Shown here: piece by piece, positions 42,097-49,716 of the stretch | Position numbering within the stretch: the stretch's first letter is position 1 | Layout of the letters: each line of letters begins with the position of its first letter | NCBI RefSeq assembly: GCF_015665295.1 | Contig: NZ_JADFAJ010000031.1 | Coordinates: forward strand, 1 to 53,634 | DNA length: 53,634 nucleotides | Reading direction: 5' to 3' | Source: Maricaulis sp. | Lineage (GTDB): Bacteria; Pseudomonadota; Alphaproteobacteria; Caulobacterales; Maricaulaceae | Program-made: the position numbers and the translations under genes | Notes under the pieces: generated by a model | Seen by the model: the letters and a program-made list of their open reading frames with translations, nothing else | What the model was told of the DNA's origin: nothing | Database searches by the model: none

Positions 42097-44862
42097 ATGA
42101 CCAATCAACGCACCACTCGTCGTGGCTGGCTTCTGACCAGCGCGGCATCCACACTGGCCCTGTCGATGGCGCTGGCCGCGCCGGCCTCGGCACAAGACCA
42201 AGCAGAGGAAGCGTCTGGCGATGTGATCACCGTCACCGGCTTCCGCAGCTCGATCGAAAGCTCAATCGCGGTTAAGCGCGAATCGACCTCGATCGTCGAG
42301 GCCATTTCGGCGGAAGACATCGGTCGCCTGCCGGACAACTCGATCGCAGAATCACTGGCACGCCTGCCCGGCCTCGCCGCCCAGCGCCTGCGCGGACGCG
42401 CCCAGGTGATTTCGGTGCGCGGTCTCGGCCCGGATTTCACCACCGCGCTGCTGAATGGCCGCGAACAGGTCACCGCCGGCGACAATCGTGGCGTCGAGTT
42501 CGACCAGTATCCGTCGGAGCTGTTGAGCTCGGTTGTTGTCTACAAGACACCTGACGCCCAGCTGGTCGGCCAGGGCTTGGCCGGCACAGCTGACCTTCGC
42601 ACCGTGCGCCCGCTGGATCGCGACGAGCGGACGATTGCCATCTCCGGCCGCTATGAGTGGAACCAGTACGGCGCCCTCAATGCCGGTTCAGAAGATAACG
42701 GCCACCGCGTCACCGGCTTCTACATTGACCAGTTCGCCAACGACACCATCGGCCTCGCGCTCGGCTTTGCCTCGCAATCCTCCCCGACGCAGAGTGAGCG
42801 CTGGGATGCTTGGGGTTATCCGACCGTCGGTGCCGGCGACTTGCTGCTTGGCGGCGCCAAGCCGTACGTCGAGAGCCGGCAACTCGAGCGCACCGCCTTC
42901 GTCGGCACGCTGGAATTTGAACCGAACGCCAATTCCCACACGACGATCGACGCCTTCTACTCGCAGTTCGAGGACACGGGCATCCTGCGCGGCATCGAAC
43001 TGCCGCTCGCCTGGGGTGGCGCGACGCTGCAGCCGGGTTACACGGTTGAAGACGGGCTGGTTACGGCTGGCACATTCTCCGGCGTCCAGGGCGTGGTCCG
43101 CAATGACACGCGCTTCCGCGAAGCGGACGTTATGTCATTCGGCGTCAACCACGAACAACGCCTGAACGACCAGTGGACCGGCACGATCGACCTTTCCTAT
43201 TCGAGCGTCGAACGTGACGATACGGACTACGAGTCCTATGCGGGTACCGGATCCGGCTTCGGCAATGGCGCATCCGACACGCTCGCCTTCCAACTTGGTG
43301 GCGGCGGCGGCTTCATTTTCGGTTCAAGCCTCGATTATGCCGACCCGAGCCTTCTGCTGCTGACCGACCCGCAGGGCTGGGGCCAAGCCGGCTTCATCAA
43401 GCGGCCGTCAACGGAAGACACGCTCTCCGCACTGCGCGTTGAAGCCGAGCGGGAAATCTCGCAAGGTTTCTTCTCCAGCGTCGAAGTCGGCATCTACGCC
43501 ACGGATCGTGAAAAATCCAAGCGCTCTGTGGAAGACTTCATCGACCTGGCCAACCCCGGCGCGACGAACACCACGGCAATCCCGGGCGATCTCCTGCTCG
43601 AGCCGACCAGCCTCGACTTCATCGGCATTGCCGGCATGGTCAGCTATGACCCGCTTGCCCTTCTGAACAGCGGCGTCTACTCGCTGCGCCCGAATCTGAA
43701 CGCTGATGTTCTGACCAAATCCTGGGATGTCGAAGAACAGCAGGTGATTGGCTATCTTCAGGCCAATGTCGACTCGGTCCTCGGAAACACGCCGGTTCGG
43801 GGTAATTTCGGCCTGCAGATTGTGCATACCGAACAGTCCTCGACGGGCCCTCGCGTCGGTCAGGGCGCCCTCTTGGCCTACACGGAAGACGAGGCTTACT
43901 CACACCTTCTGCCGAGCGCCAACTTCTCGTTTGAAGTGGCCGAAAACACCTTCGTCCGCGTAGGCGCCGCCCGCACACTGGCCCGTCCGCGCATGGACGA
44001 GCTGCGCGCCTCGCAGGAAATCAGCATCAACTCCCAGGTCTGCACGCCAGACGATGGTAGCGGGAATCCAGCCTTCGACGCGGCCAATTACGACCTCGCC
44101 GGCGGGCAGTCCTGCCTGACTCTGTCCGGCGGCTCGCCGCGCCTGCGTCCGGTCACTGCCGACGCGATCGACCTGTCAATCGAACACTATTTTGCTGACG
44201 GGGCCGGCTACGTTTCTGCCGCTCTCTTCAACAAGGATATCGATAATTACGTGTTCGGTTCTGCGGCTCGTACGATCGACATGACGGATGCCGCGAATGC
44301 TATCTTCGGCGGCGCCTTCACCGCCGCCAACCCGCAGCTCACGACCGGTATCCTGTACGAGCCGGTCAACACGGATGGTGGCTATATTCGCGGTATCGAG
44401 CTGGCGACCAACATCCCGGGCGACGCCGTCGCACCCTGGCTTGCCGGTTTCGGCCTTCTGGCCAGCTACTCCTACACAGAGAGCGAGGTCCAGCCGGATC
44501 CCAACCAGGCACCGATCGCAATTCCGGGCCTGTCGGAAAATGTCGGCAACCTGACCGTCTACTATGAGAATGGTGGTTTCGAGGCTCGGATCTCCAACCG
44601 CTGGCGTTCGGAGTTCCTCGGCGAGGTCACCGGTTTCGGTGCCAACCGCGAGTTCCGCAATGTCGAAGCGGAGTCGGTCATCGACGCCCAGATCGGCTAC
44701 GAGTTCGGGCCGGGCCCGCTGGATGGGCTGGCGATCTTCGCTCAGGGCAACAACCTGACCGACGAAGCCTTCGTTACATTCCTCAATGACGACCCGCGCC
44801 AGGTTAAGGACTATCAGCAGTATGGCGCGACCTACCTCGTCGGCTTTAGCTGGCGTCGCTAA
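42097..44862 (+). CDS. TonB-dependent receptor, probable maltodextrin uptake
   Basis: A 921-residue outer-membrane receptor. The signal peptide (RRGWLLTSAASTLALSMALAAPASAQ) ends about residue 32. The plug shows VITVTGFRSSIESS, SAEDIGRLPDNSIAESLARLPG, ISVRGLGPDFTTALLNGREQ and LSSVVVYKTPDAQLVGQGLAGTADLRTVRPL. The barrel follows and ends in GFSWRR; a late NLTDEAF box is common in this class. It is intact, in contrast to the receptor remnant at 1004. It resembles the maltose receptor MalA of Caulobacter in type and in its neighbours. A strong terminator follows at 44892. The next gene is a halogenase-like gene on the same strand. Confidence 0.92.
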   Translation: MTNQRTTRRGWLLTSAASTLALSMALAAPASAQDQAEEASGDVITVTGFRSSIESSIAVKRESTSIVEAISAEDIGRLPDNSIAESLARLPGLAAQRLRGRAQVISVRGLGPDFTTALLNGREQVTAGDNRGVEFDQYPSELLSSVVVYKTPDAQLVGQGLAGTADLRTVRPLDRDERTIAISGRYEWNQYGALNAGSEDNGHRVTGFYIDQFANDTIGLALGFASQSSPTQSERWDAWGYPTVGAGDLLLGGAKPYVESRQLERTAFVGTLEFEPNANSHTTIDAFYSQFEDTGILRGIELPLAWGGATLQPGYTVEDGLVTAGTFSGVQGVVRNDTRFREADVMSFGVNHEQRLNDQWTGTIDLSYSSVERDDTDYESYAGTGSGFGNGASDTLAFQLGGGGGFIFGSSLDYADPSLLLLTDPQGWGQAGFIKRPSTEDTLSALRVEAEREISQGFFSSVEVGIYATDREKSKRSVEDFIDLANPGATNTTAIPGDLLLEPTSLDFIGIAGMVSYDPLALLNSGVYSLRPNLNADVLTKSWDVEEQQVIGYLQANVDSVLGNTPVRGNFGLQIVHTEQSSTGPRVGQGALLAYTEDEAYSHLLPSANFSFEVAENTFVRVGAARTLARPRMDELRASQEISINSQVCTPDDGSGNPAFDAANYDLAGGQSCLTLSGGSPRLRPVTADAIDLSIEHYFADGAGYVSAALFNKDIDNYVFGSAARTIDMTDAANAIFGGAFTAANPQLTTGILYEPVNTDGGYIRGIELATNIPGDAVAPWLAGFGLLASYSYTESEVQPDPNQAPIAIPGLSENVGNLTVYYENGGFEARISNRWRSEFLGEVTGFGANREFRNVEAESVIDAQIGYEFGPGPLDGLAIFAQGNNLTDEAFVTFLNDDPRQVKDYQQYGATYLVGFSWRR

Positions 44863-44891
44863 CAGCTTCCTTCCCGAAGCGAACCCCTCCG

Positions 44892-44923
44892 CCCCTGCCT
44901 GCCTCGTGCAGGCAGGGGTTTTT
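44892..44923 (+). terminator. Rho-independent terminator after TonB receptor
   Basis: CCCCTGCCTGC (44892-44902), loop CTCGT, GCAGGCAGGGG (44908-44918), then TTTTT. The 11-bp stem is perfect. It would insulate the halogenase-like gene at 45002, or reduce its expression to a share of read-through. Confidence 0.93.
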
Positions 44924-45001
44924 CTTTGTCGGCACGGGCGGCAAACTGACCCCTTGCGCCGCACGCCCGGCGCCCCCCTTGCCCGAGAACGGTAGGCAGC
45001 C

Positions 45002-46516
45002 ATGAAGACCAGTCGCATCAAATCAGCCCTCATCGTCGGCGGCGGCACGTCAGGCTGGATGGCGGCTGCCGCACTCTCGCGCTTCTTGGGCACGACGCTC
45101 GATATCAAGCTGGTCGAATCCGAACAGATCGGGACGGTCGGCGTTGGTGAAGCGACGATTCCGCAGATCAAGCACCTCAACTCCGCCCTCGGGATCGACG
45201 AGCGCGACTTCGTCGCCCGAACCAATGGCTCGTTCAAACTGGGGATCGAGTTCATCAACTGGCGGCGCCAGGGCGAAGCCTATTTGCATAATTTCGGTTC
45301 GATCGGCCTCAATCTGCAACAAGTACCCTTCCATCACTACTGGCTGCGCGCCCGTGCCGAGGGCTCAAGCGAAAGCCTGTGGGACTACTGCCTGAATACG
45401 GCGGCAGCCCGCCAGATGCGTTTTTCGCCACTTGAGAAAGTTGGCAATTCACCACTTTCCGGTGTCGCTTACGCCTACCATTTCGACGCCACGCTTTACG
45501 GGCAATTCCTGCGCGCCTATGCCGAGCAACGCGGCGTAACCCGCATTGAAGGCTTGATTGAAAGCACGGACATGGATCCGGAGAACGGCAATGTGACCGC
45601 CGTGCGCCTGAAAGACGGACGCACGCTCGCTGCCGACCTCTTCATCGACTGCTCCGGCTTCCGCGGCCTGCTGATCGAACAGGCCCTCGGGACGGGCTAT
45701 GAGGACTGGACCCGCTGGCTGCCCTGCGACCGCGCCATCCCGGTTCCCAGCTCGAATGCGACCGCGCCTATCCGCCCCTATACCCAATCCATCGCCCATA
45801 GCGCCGGCTGGCAGTGGCGCATCCCCCTGCAGCACCGCACCGGCAATGGCCACGTGTTTTCCAGCGCCCATGTGAGCGAAGCCGATGCAACTGATACGCT
45901 GATGGCGAATCTGGAAGGAGAGGCGCTGGCCGAGCCACGCGTGATCCGATTTGTGACGGGTCGCCGCAAACAGTTCTGGAACCGCAATGTTGTGGCCCTG
46001 GGTCTGTCGGCCGGCTTCCTGGAACCGCTGGAGTCGACCTCGATTCATCTCGTCCAGTCGGGTATCAGCCGGCTCATCGCGCTCTTCCCGGACGGCGACT
46101 TTGCCGCTGCCGACCAAGATGAGTACAATCGCCAAATGGCGCTGGAGTATGAGCGCGTCCGCGACTTCATCATCCTGCACTACCACCTTAATGAACGAAC
46201 CGATTCCGACTTCTGGCAAGACTGCGCCGCGATGTCGGTTCCCGACACGCTGGCCGCCAAGCTCGACCTTTTCCGCGCCAATGGCCGCCTCTATCATCGG
46301 GAGGAAGACCTGTTCACCGATTCAAGCTGGCTCCAGGTCATGCTCGGCCAAGGCGTCATGCCAAGGGGCTACCATCCAATGGCTGATGTTCTGCCCGCCG
46401 ACCAACTGCATGATTTCCTGGCCAATATCGGGAAGATTGTCGGCCAGGCCGCAGCAACAATGCCGACTCATTCGGAGTTTCTCGCCAGGCATTGTCCGGC
46501 GGCGATGGACGCCTAG
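45002..46516 (+). CDS. tryptophan halogenase-like flavoprotein (maltodextrin locus, copy 1)
   Basis: A 504-residue member of the halogenase family. IVGGGTSGWM (11-20) binds FAD, Lys79 lies in the FK motif, WQWRIP (270-275) is the family signature and FLEPLESTSIHL carries the active-site Glu region. It starts 139 bp after the TonB receptor, beyond a terminator. Its end shares the sequence CTAG with the stop of the convergent copy 2. It is close to the other two copies in this window (same order of motifs, similar length), so they are paralogues. The substrate is unknown; a role in receptor-linked sugar uptake or signalling has been suggested only by such gene neighbourhoods. Confidence 0.9.
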   Translation: MKTSRIKSALIVGGGTSGWMAAAALSRFLGTTLDIKLVESEQIGTVGVGEATIPQIKHLNSALGIDERDFVARTNGSFKLGIEFINWRRQGEAYLHNFGSIGLNLQQVPFHHYWLRARAEGSSESLWDYCLNTAAARQMRFSPLEKVGNSPLSGVAYAYHFDATLYGQFLRAYAEQRGVTRIEGLIESTDMDPENGNVTAVRLKDGRTLAADLFIDCSGFRGLLIEQALGTGYEDWTRWLPCDRAIPVPSSNATAPIRPYTQSIAHSAGWQWRIPLQHRTGNGHVFSSAHVSEADATDTLMANLEGEALAEPRVIRFVTGRRKQFWNRNVVALGLSAGFLEPLESTSIHLVQSGISRLIALFPDGDFAAADQDEYNRQMALEYERVRDFIILHYHLNERTDSDFWQDCAAMSVPDTLAAKLDLFRANGRLYHREEDLFTDSSWLQVMLGQGVMPRGYHPMADVLPADQLHDFLANIGKIVGQAAATMPTHSEFLARHCPAAMDA

Positions 46517-48030
46517 CCGTCTGCCTTGCAGAAGCGTTCGATGTATGCGCGGTGATCCGGCACGGGCGTTACCGCCTCCGCCATGACCCGGCGCAAGCCA
46601 GCCAGCCGCTCGGCACCGTCCACCGGGCTGCCCACAACCAGCGGATCGAGCCCGTCGGGTTCAATCCCCTGACCGGCATAGACTGCCATCCAGGACGGAT
46701 TGAGGAAGAGCTCCGTACCCGGCGAGACCAGGCGGCCCGTGGCGCGAAAATGCTCCATCCGCCAGGACAGGCTGTCCGGGATATCCATATTGGCCGTGTA
46801 ACGCCAAAGCGGCGCGTCATCCCGTGTCGTCGCGTGATAGTGAAGAATGAGGAAATCGCGGATGCGCTCATATTCCTCACCGGTCAACCGGTTGAACTCG
46901 GCAGCCTCAAGGCTGTTATCCCGCTTGCCGGGAAACAGGGCCAGCAGGCGATTGATACCTGTCTGGATCAGGTGAAGGCTGGTGGACTCAAGCGGCTCCA
47001 TGAAACCGGCCGACAGACCCAGGGCCACAACATTGCGGTTCCAGAATTTGCGACGCCGGCCGGTTGTGAAGCGAAGCGGGCGCGGATCAGCGATTGGCCT
47101 GCCGTCGATATTGGCCATCAGTGTGTCGCTGGCCTCCGCGTCCGTGATGAACTGGCTGGCGTAGACATGGCCATTGCCGGTGCGGTGCTGCAGCGGGATG
47201 CGCCATTGCCAACCAGCTTCGCGCGCTGTCGAGCGGGTGTAGGATGTGAATTCCCCGGCTGTCTCGCACGGCACAGCCACGGCGCGGTCACAGGGCAGCC
47301 AATGGGTCCAGTCCTCATAGCCGGTCTTGAGCGCTTTCTCGATCAGCAATCCGACAAAGCCAGTGCAGTCGATGAAGAAATCAGCCTCGATCGTGCGCCC
47401 GCTTTCCATCACGACCGCAGTGACGTCACCGATCTCGGACAGACGCGTCTCAACGACCCGACCTTCCTCGCGAAGCACGCCACGCGCCTCGGAATAACGA
47501 CGCAGGAAGCGACCATAGAGAATGGTATCAAAATGGTAGGCGTAGTCGAAGGTCGACTGGACGAGACGCGGGTCCCGGGCAGGCGGCGAGAACCGGTTCT
47601 CACGGGCAATCACCCAGGCCATGGAATAGGCATCAAGCGGCGTCACATCACCGCGTTGTCGCTCCCGCAGCCAATATTGGTAGAGCGGCACGGAATCAAA
47701 ATCCCGACCGTGGCTTCCGAACGGATGAAAATAGCGCTGCCCCTTGCGCGACCAGTCGACGAATTCGATGCCCAGCTTGAACGACCCCTGGGTCTCGCGC
47801 ACGAACTCATTCTCGTCGATACCCAGCATTTGGTTGAACAGCTTGATCGGCGGAATAGTCGCCTCACCCACGCCAACGACACCGATCTGCTCGGATTCGA
47901 CCAGCGTGACCGATGCGGCTCCCTTGGTGGCGTTGATAATGGCAGCTGCCGCCATCCAGCCCGCTGATCCACCACCAACTATGGCAATCCGTGGCAAGCC
48001 GCTCTCGGGATCAACGGATTGGGGCGGCAT
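46513..48030 (-). CDS. tryptophan halogenase-like flavoprotein (maltodextrin locus, copy 2)
   Basis: A 505-residue paralogue of the genes at 1879 and 45002. IAIVGGGSAGWM (16-26) binds FAD; Lys85 is in GSFKLGIEF; WQWRIPLQHRTGNGHVY and FMEPLESTSLHL are conserved. ATG 48030 has only a weak ribosome site (GAAAG). It is divergent from the GH13 gene at 48251, with a 17-bp palindrome and other dyads between, and convergent with copy 1, their stops overlapping by 3 bp. Confidence 0.9.
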   Translation of the reverse strand: MPPQSVDPESGLPRIAIVGGGSAGWMAAAAIINATKGAASVTLVESEQIGVVGVGEATIPPIKLFNQMLGIDENEFVRETQGSFKLGIEFVDWSRKGQRYFHPFGSHGRDFDSVPLYQYWLRERQRGDVTPLDAYSMAWVIARENRFSPPARDPRLVQSTFDYAYHFDTILYGRFLRRYSEARGVLREEGRVVETRLSEIGDVTAVVMESGRTIEADFFIDCTGFVGLLIEKALKTGYEDWTHWLPCDRAVAVPCETAGEFTSYTRSTAREAGWQWRIPLQHRTGNGHVYASQFITDAEASDTLMANIDGRPIADPRPLRFTTGRRRKFWNRNVVALGLSAGFMEPLESTSLHLIQTGINRLLALFPGKRDNSLEAAEFNRLTGEEYERIRDFLILHYHATTRDDAPLWRYTANMDIPDSLSWRMEHFRATGRLVSPGTELFLNPSWMAVYAGQGIEPDGLDPLVVGSPVDGAERLAGLRRVMAEAVTPVPDHRAYIERFCKADG

Positions 48031-48127
48031 GACGTTCGGCTTTCGGCTGGATCAGGAACACGACCCCGATTTGACCGACCTCGAACGTATTTGTCGACAC
48101 CCATCCTCTGCAAAGGATGCGATTTTA

Positions 48128-48144
48128 ATGGTGCGGCGCACCAT
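48128..48144. promoter_or_regulatory. 17-bp perfect palindrome
   Basis: ATGGTGCGGCGCACCAT is symmetric around G48136 with 8-base arms and no mismatch. It lies 98 bases upstream of the halogenase-like copy 2, between TTGATG and TAAAAT on that strand. It does not match the three other operator types in the window. Confidence 0.6.
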
Positions 48145-48195
48145 CAATTTCTTCTGCTGAGCAATATAAACAAGCCTGTCGACGCCGACTTACCG

Positions 48196-48211
48196 TTGCA
48201 ATTTTATGCAA
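48196..48211. promoter_or_regulatory. maltose-type LacI operator 3 (GH13 gene)
   Basis: TTGCAATTTTATGCAA has perfect TTGCA/TGCAA arms six bases apart, as at 35295-35310, and shares 14 of 16 bases with it. It is 40 bases before the ATG at 48251. Confidence 0.7.
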
Positions 48212-48250
48212 ATCATTGGCATATGGTCCGCCACTCACGGGAGAGTTCAC

Positions 48251-49645
48251 ATGTCCGCATTTCGCACCGCATTGGCCGCCAGCCTCGCTGCGCTTGCCAT
48301 TGGACCGACCAGCCTCGCGCAGTCGGTATCGCCCGAAACCGGAGGTCGTGAGCTGGTTCGCCTCGACCACCCCGAATGGAGCCATGACGCCGTTCTCTAC
48401 CAGATCAATTTGCGTCAATTCACGCCCGAGGGTTCGATCGCTGCGGCGCAAGCCGAACTCCCTCGCCTCGCCGAGCTGGGCGTCGATATCCTCTGGCTGA
48501 TGCCGGTCCAACCAATCGGTGTCGCGGAGCGCAAGGGCGAGCTGGGCAGCCCATACTCGATCAGCGACTACCGCGCCATCAATCCCGAGCTTGGCACGAT
48601 GGAGGATATGCGCAGCTTCATCGATACAGCCCACCAGCTGGGCTTCCACGTCATTCTGGACTGGGTCGCCAATCACTCGGCCTGGGACAGCCCGCTCGTC
48701 GAGGCCCACCCCGACTGGTATTCACGCAATTGGCGGGGCGAAATCCAGCCGCCTCCCAGCACCGACTGGAGTGATGTCGCCGACTTTGACTACAGCAATG
48801 CGGAATTGCGCGACTATATGGCCGATAGCATGAGATTCTGGGTCCGCGAAGTCGGATTCGACGGTTTCCGATGCGATGTCGCCGGCTTCGTCCCGATCGA
48901 TTTCTGGGAGCGAGTGCGCGCGGAGCTCGACGCGATCCGCCCGGTCTTCATGCTGGCCGAATGGGAGCAACGTGACCTGCATCGCGATGCGTTCGACGCA
49001 ACCTATGCCTGGAGCTGGAACAATACGATGCATGATGTCGCAATGGGCCATGCCGATGCCGGCGCCTTGCGCAGTCACTATTTCTACGATGAAGCCAATA
49101 GCTGGCCGCGCGATGCTTACCGCATGCGCTACACCTCCAACCATGATCAGAATTCATGGGAAGGCACTCAATTCGAACGCTTCGGCGACGCGCTGGAGGC
49201 AGCCATCATCCTGTCCTTCACCGGCACCGGGATCCCGCTTATCTACAATGGTCAGGAAGCCGGCAATGAGGATCGCCTCGCCTTCTTCCAGCGCGATCCG
49301 ATCGAGTGGCGCGAACATCCGCTGAATAACCTGTTCCGCGATCTTGTCGAACTGCGGCATGCGAACAGCGCGCTCTGGGCCGGCGCTGCCGGCGCCGCGA
49401 TGCAGGCCGTGCCCAACTCGCAGGACGGCGCGGTGTTCAGCTTTGTGCGCCGGGATGAGAACGGCGCCGTTCTGACAGTCATTAATTTCAGCGACGCGCC
49501 GCTCACCGCGACTCTTGGCGACGGCCCGCACGCCGGGGCGTACCGCGACTGGCAAAGCGGTGAGGTCCTGACCTTCACCGACCGCACCGACCTGGCACTT
49601 GCCCCCTGGCAGGCACGCGTTTTTGTGTCGACCGCCGCACAATAG
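48251..49645 (+). CDS. GH13 alpha-amylase-family enzyme, secreted
   Basis: A 464-residue GH13 protein with a signal peptide (ALAASLAALAIGPTSLAQ), so periplasmic or exported. Catalytic regions: DWVANHS (I), GFRCDVAGF (Asp, II), MLAEWEQ (Glu, III), TSNHDQNS (Asp, IV). It is shorter than the lipoprotein amylase at 35401 and keeps only a small C-terminal beta-domain (FSFVRRDENGAVLTVINFSDAP). The ATG at 48251 follows GGGAGAG; an upstream frame to 48206 is not a signal peptide. A maltose-type operator precedes it. Specificity (maltogenic, trehalose-type, amylase) is open. Confidence 0.9.
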   Translation: MSAFRTALAASLAALAIGPTSLAQSVSPETGGRELVRLDHPEWSHDAVLYQINLRQFTPEGSIAAAQAELPRLAELGVDILWLMPVQPIGVAERKGELGSPYSISDYRAINPELGTMEDMRSFIDTAHQLGFHVILDWVANHSAWDSPLVEAHPDWYSRNWRGEIQPPPSTDWSDVADFDYSNAELRDYMADSMRFWVREVGFDGFRCDVAGFVPIDFWERVRAELDAIRPVFMLAEWEQRDLHRDAFDATYAWSWNNTMHDVAMGHADAGALRSHYFYDEANSWPRDAYRMRYTSNHDQNSWEGTQFERFGDALEAAIILSFTGTGIPLIYNGQEAGNEDRLAFFQRDPIEWREHPLNNLFRDLVELRHANSALWAGAAGAAMQAVPNSQDGAVFSFVRRDENGAVLTVINFSDAPLTATLGDGPHAGAYRDWQSGEVLTFTDRTDLALAPWQARVFVSTAAQ

Positions 49646-49691
49646 CCCCACCGACACCGGCCTCAGCGGCCCCCGAACACCCTCGGCGAAG

Positions 49692-49716
49692 CCGGGTCCG
49701 TCAGAAACGGACCCGG
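49692..49716. other. strong hairpin across the autotransporter stop codon
   Basis: CCGGGTCCGT, loop CAGAA, ACGGACCCGG form a perfect 10-bp stem. It covers the stop codon (49701-49703) and last codons of the autotransporter gene and has no T-run on either side, so it is not a canonical terminator; mRNA end protection is possible. Confidence 0.55.

Larger units (their letters stand above)
48031..48250. other. divergent region between halogenase copy 2 and GH13 gene
   Basis: A 220-bp region with three dyads: CATCC-N8-GGATG (48102-48119), a perfect 8+1+8 palindrome (48128-48144) and the maltose-type operator (48196-48211). The last is nearest the GH13 gene; the first two are nearer the halogenase-like gene and may be its control sites. 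Confidence 0.5.
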
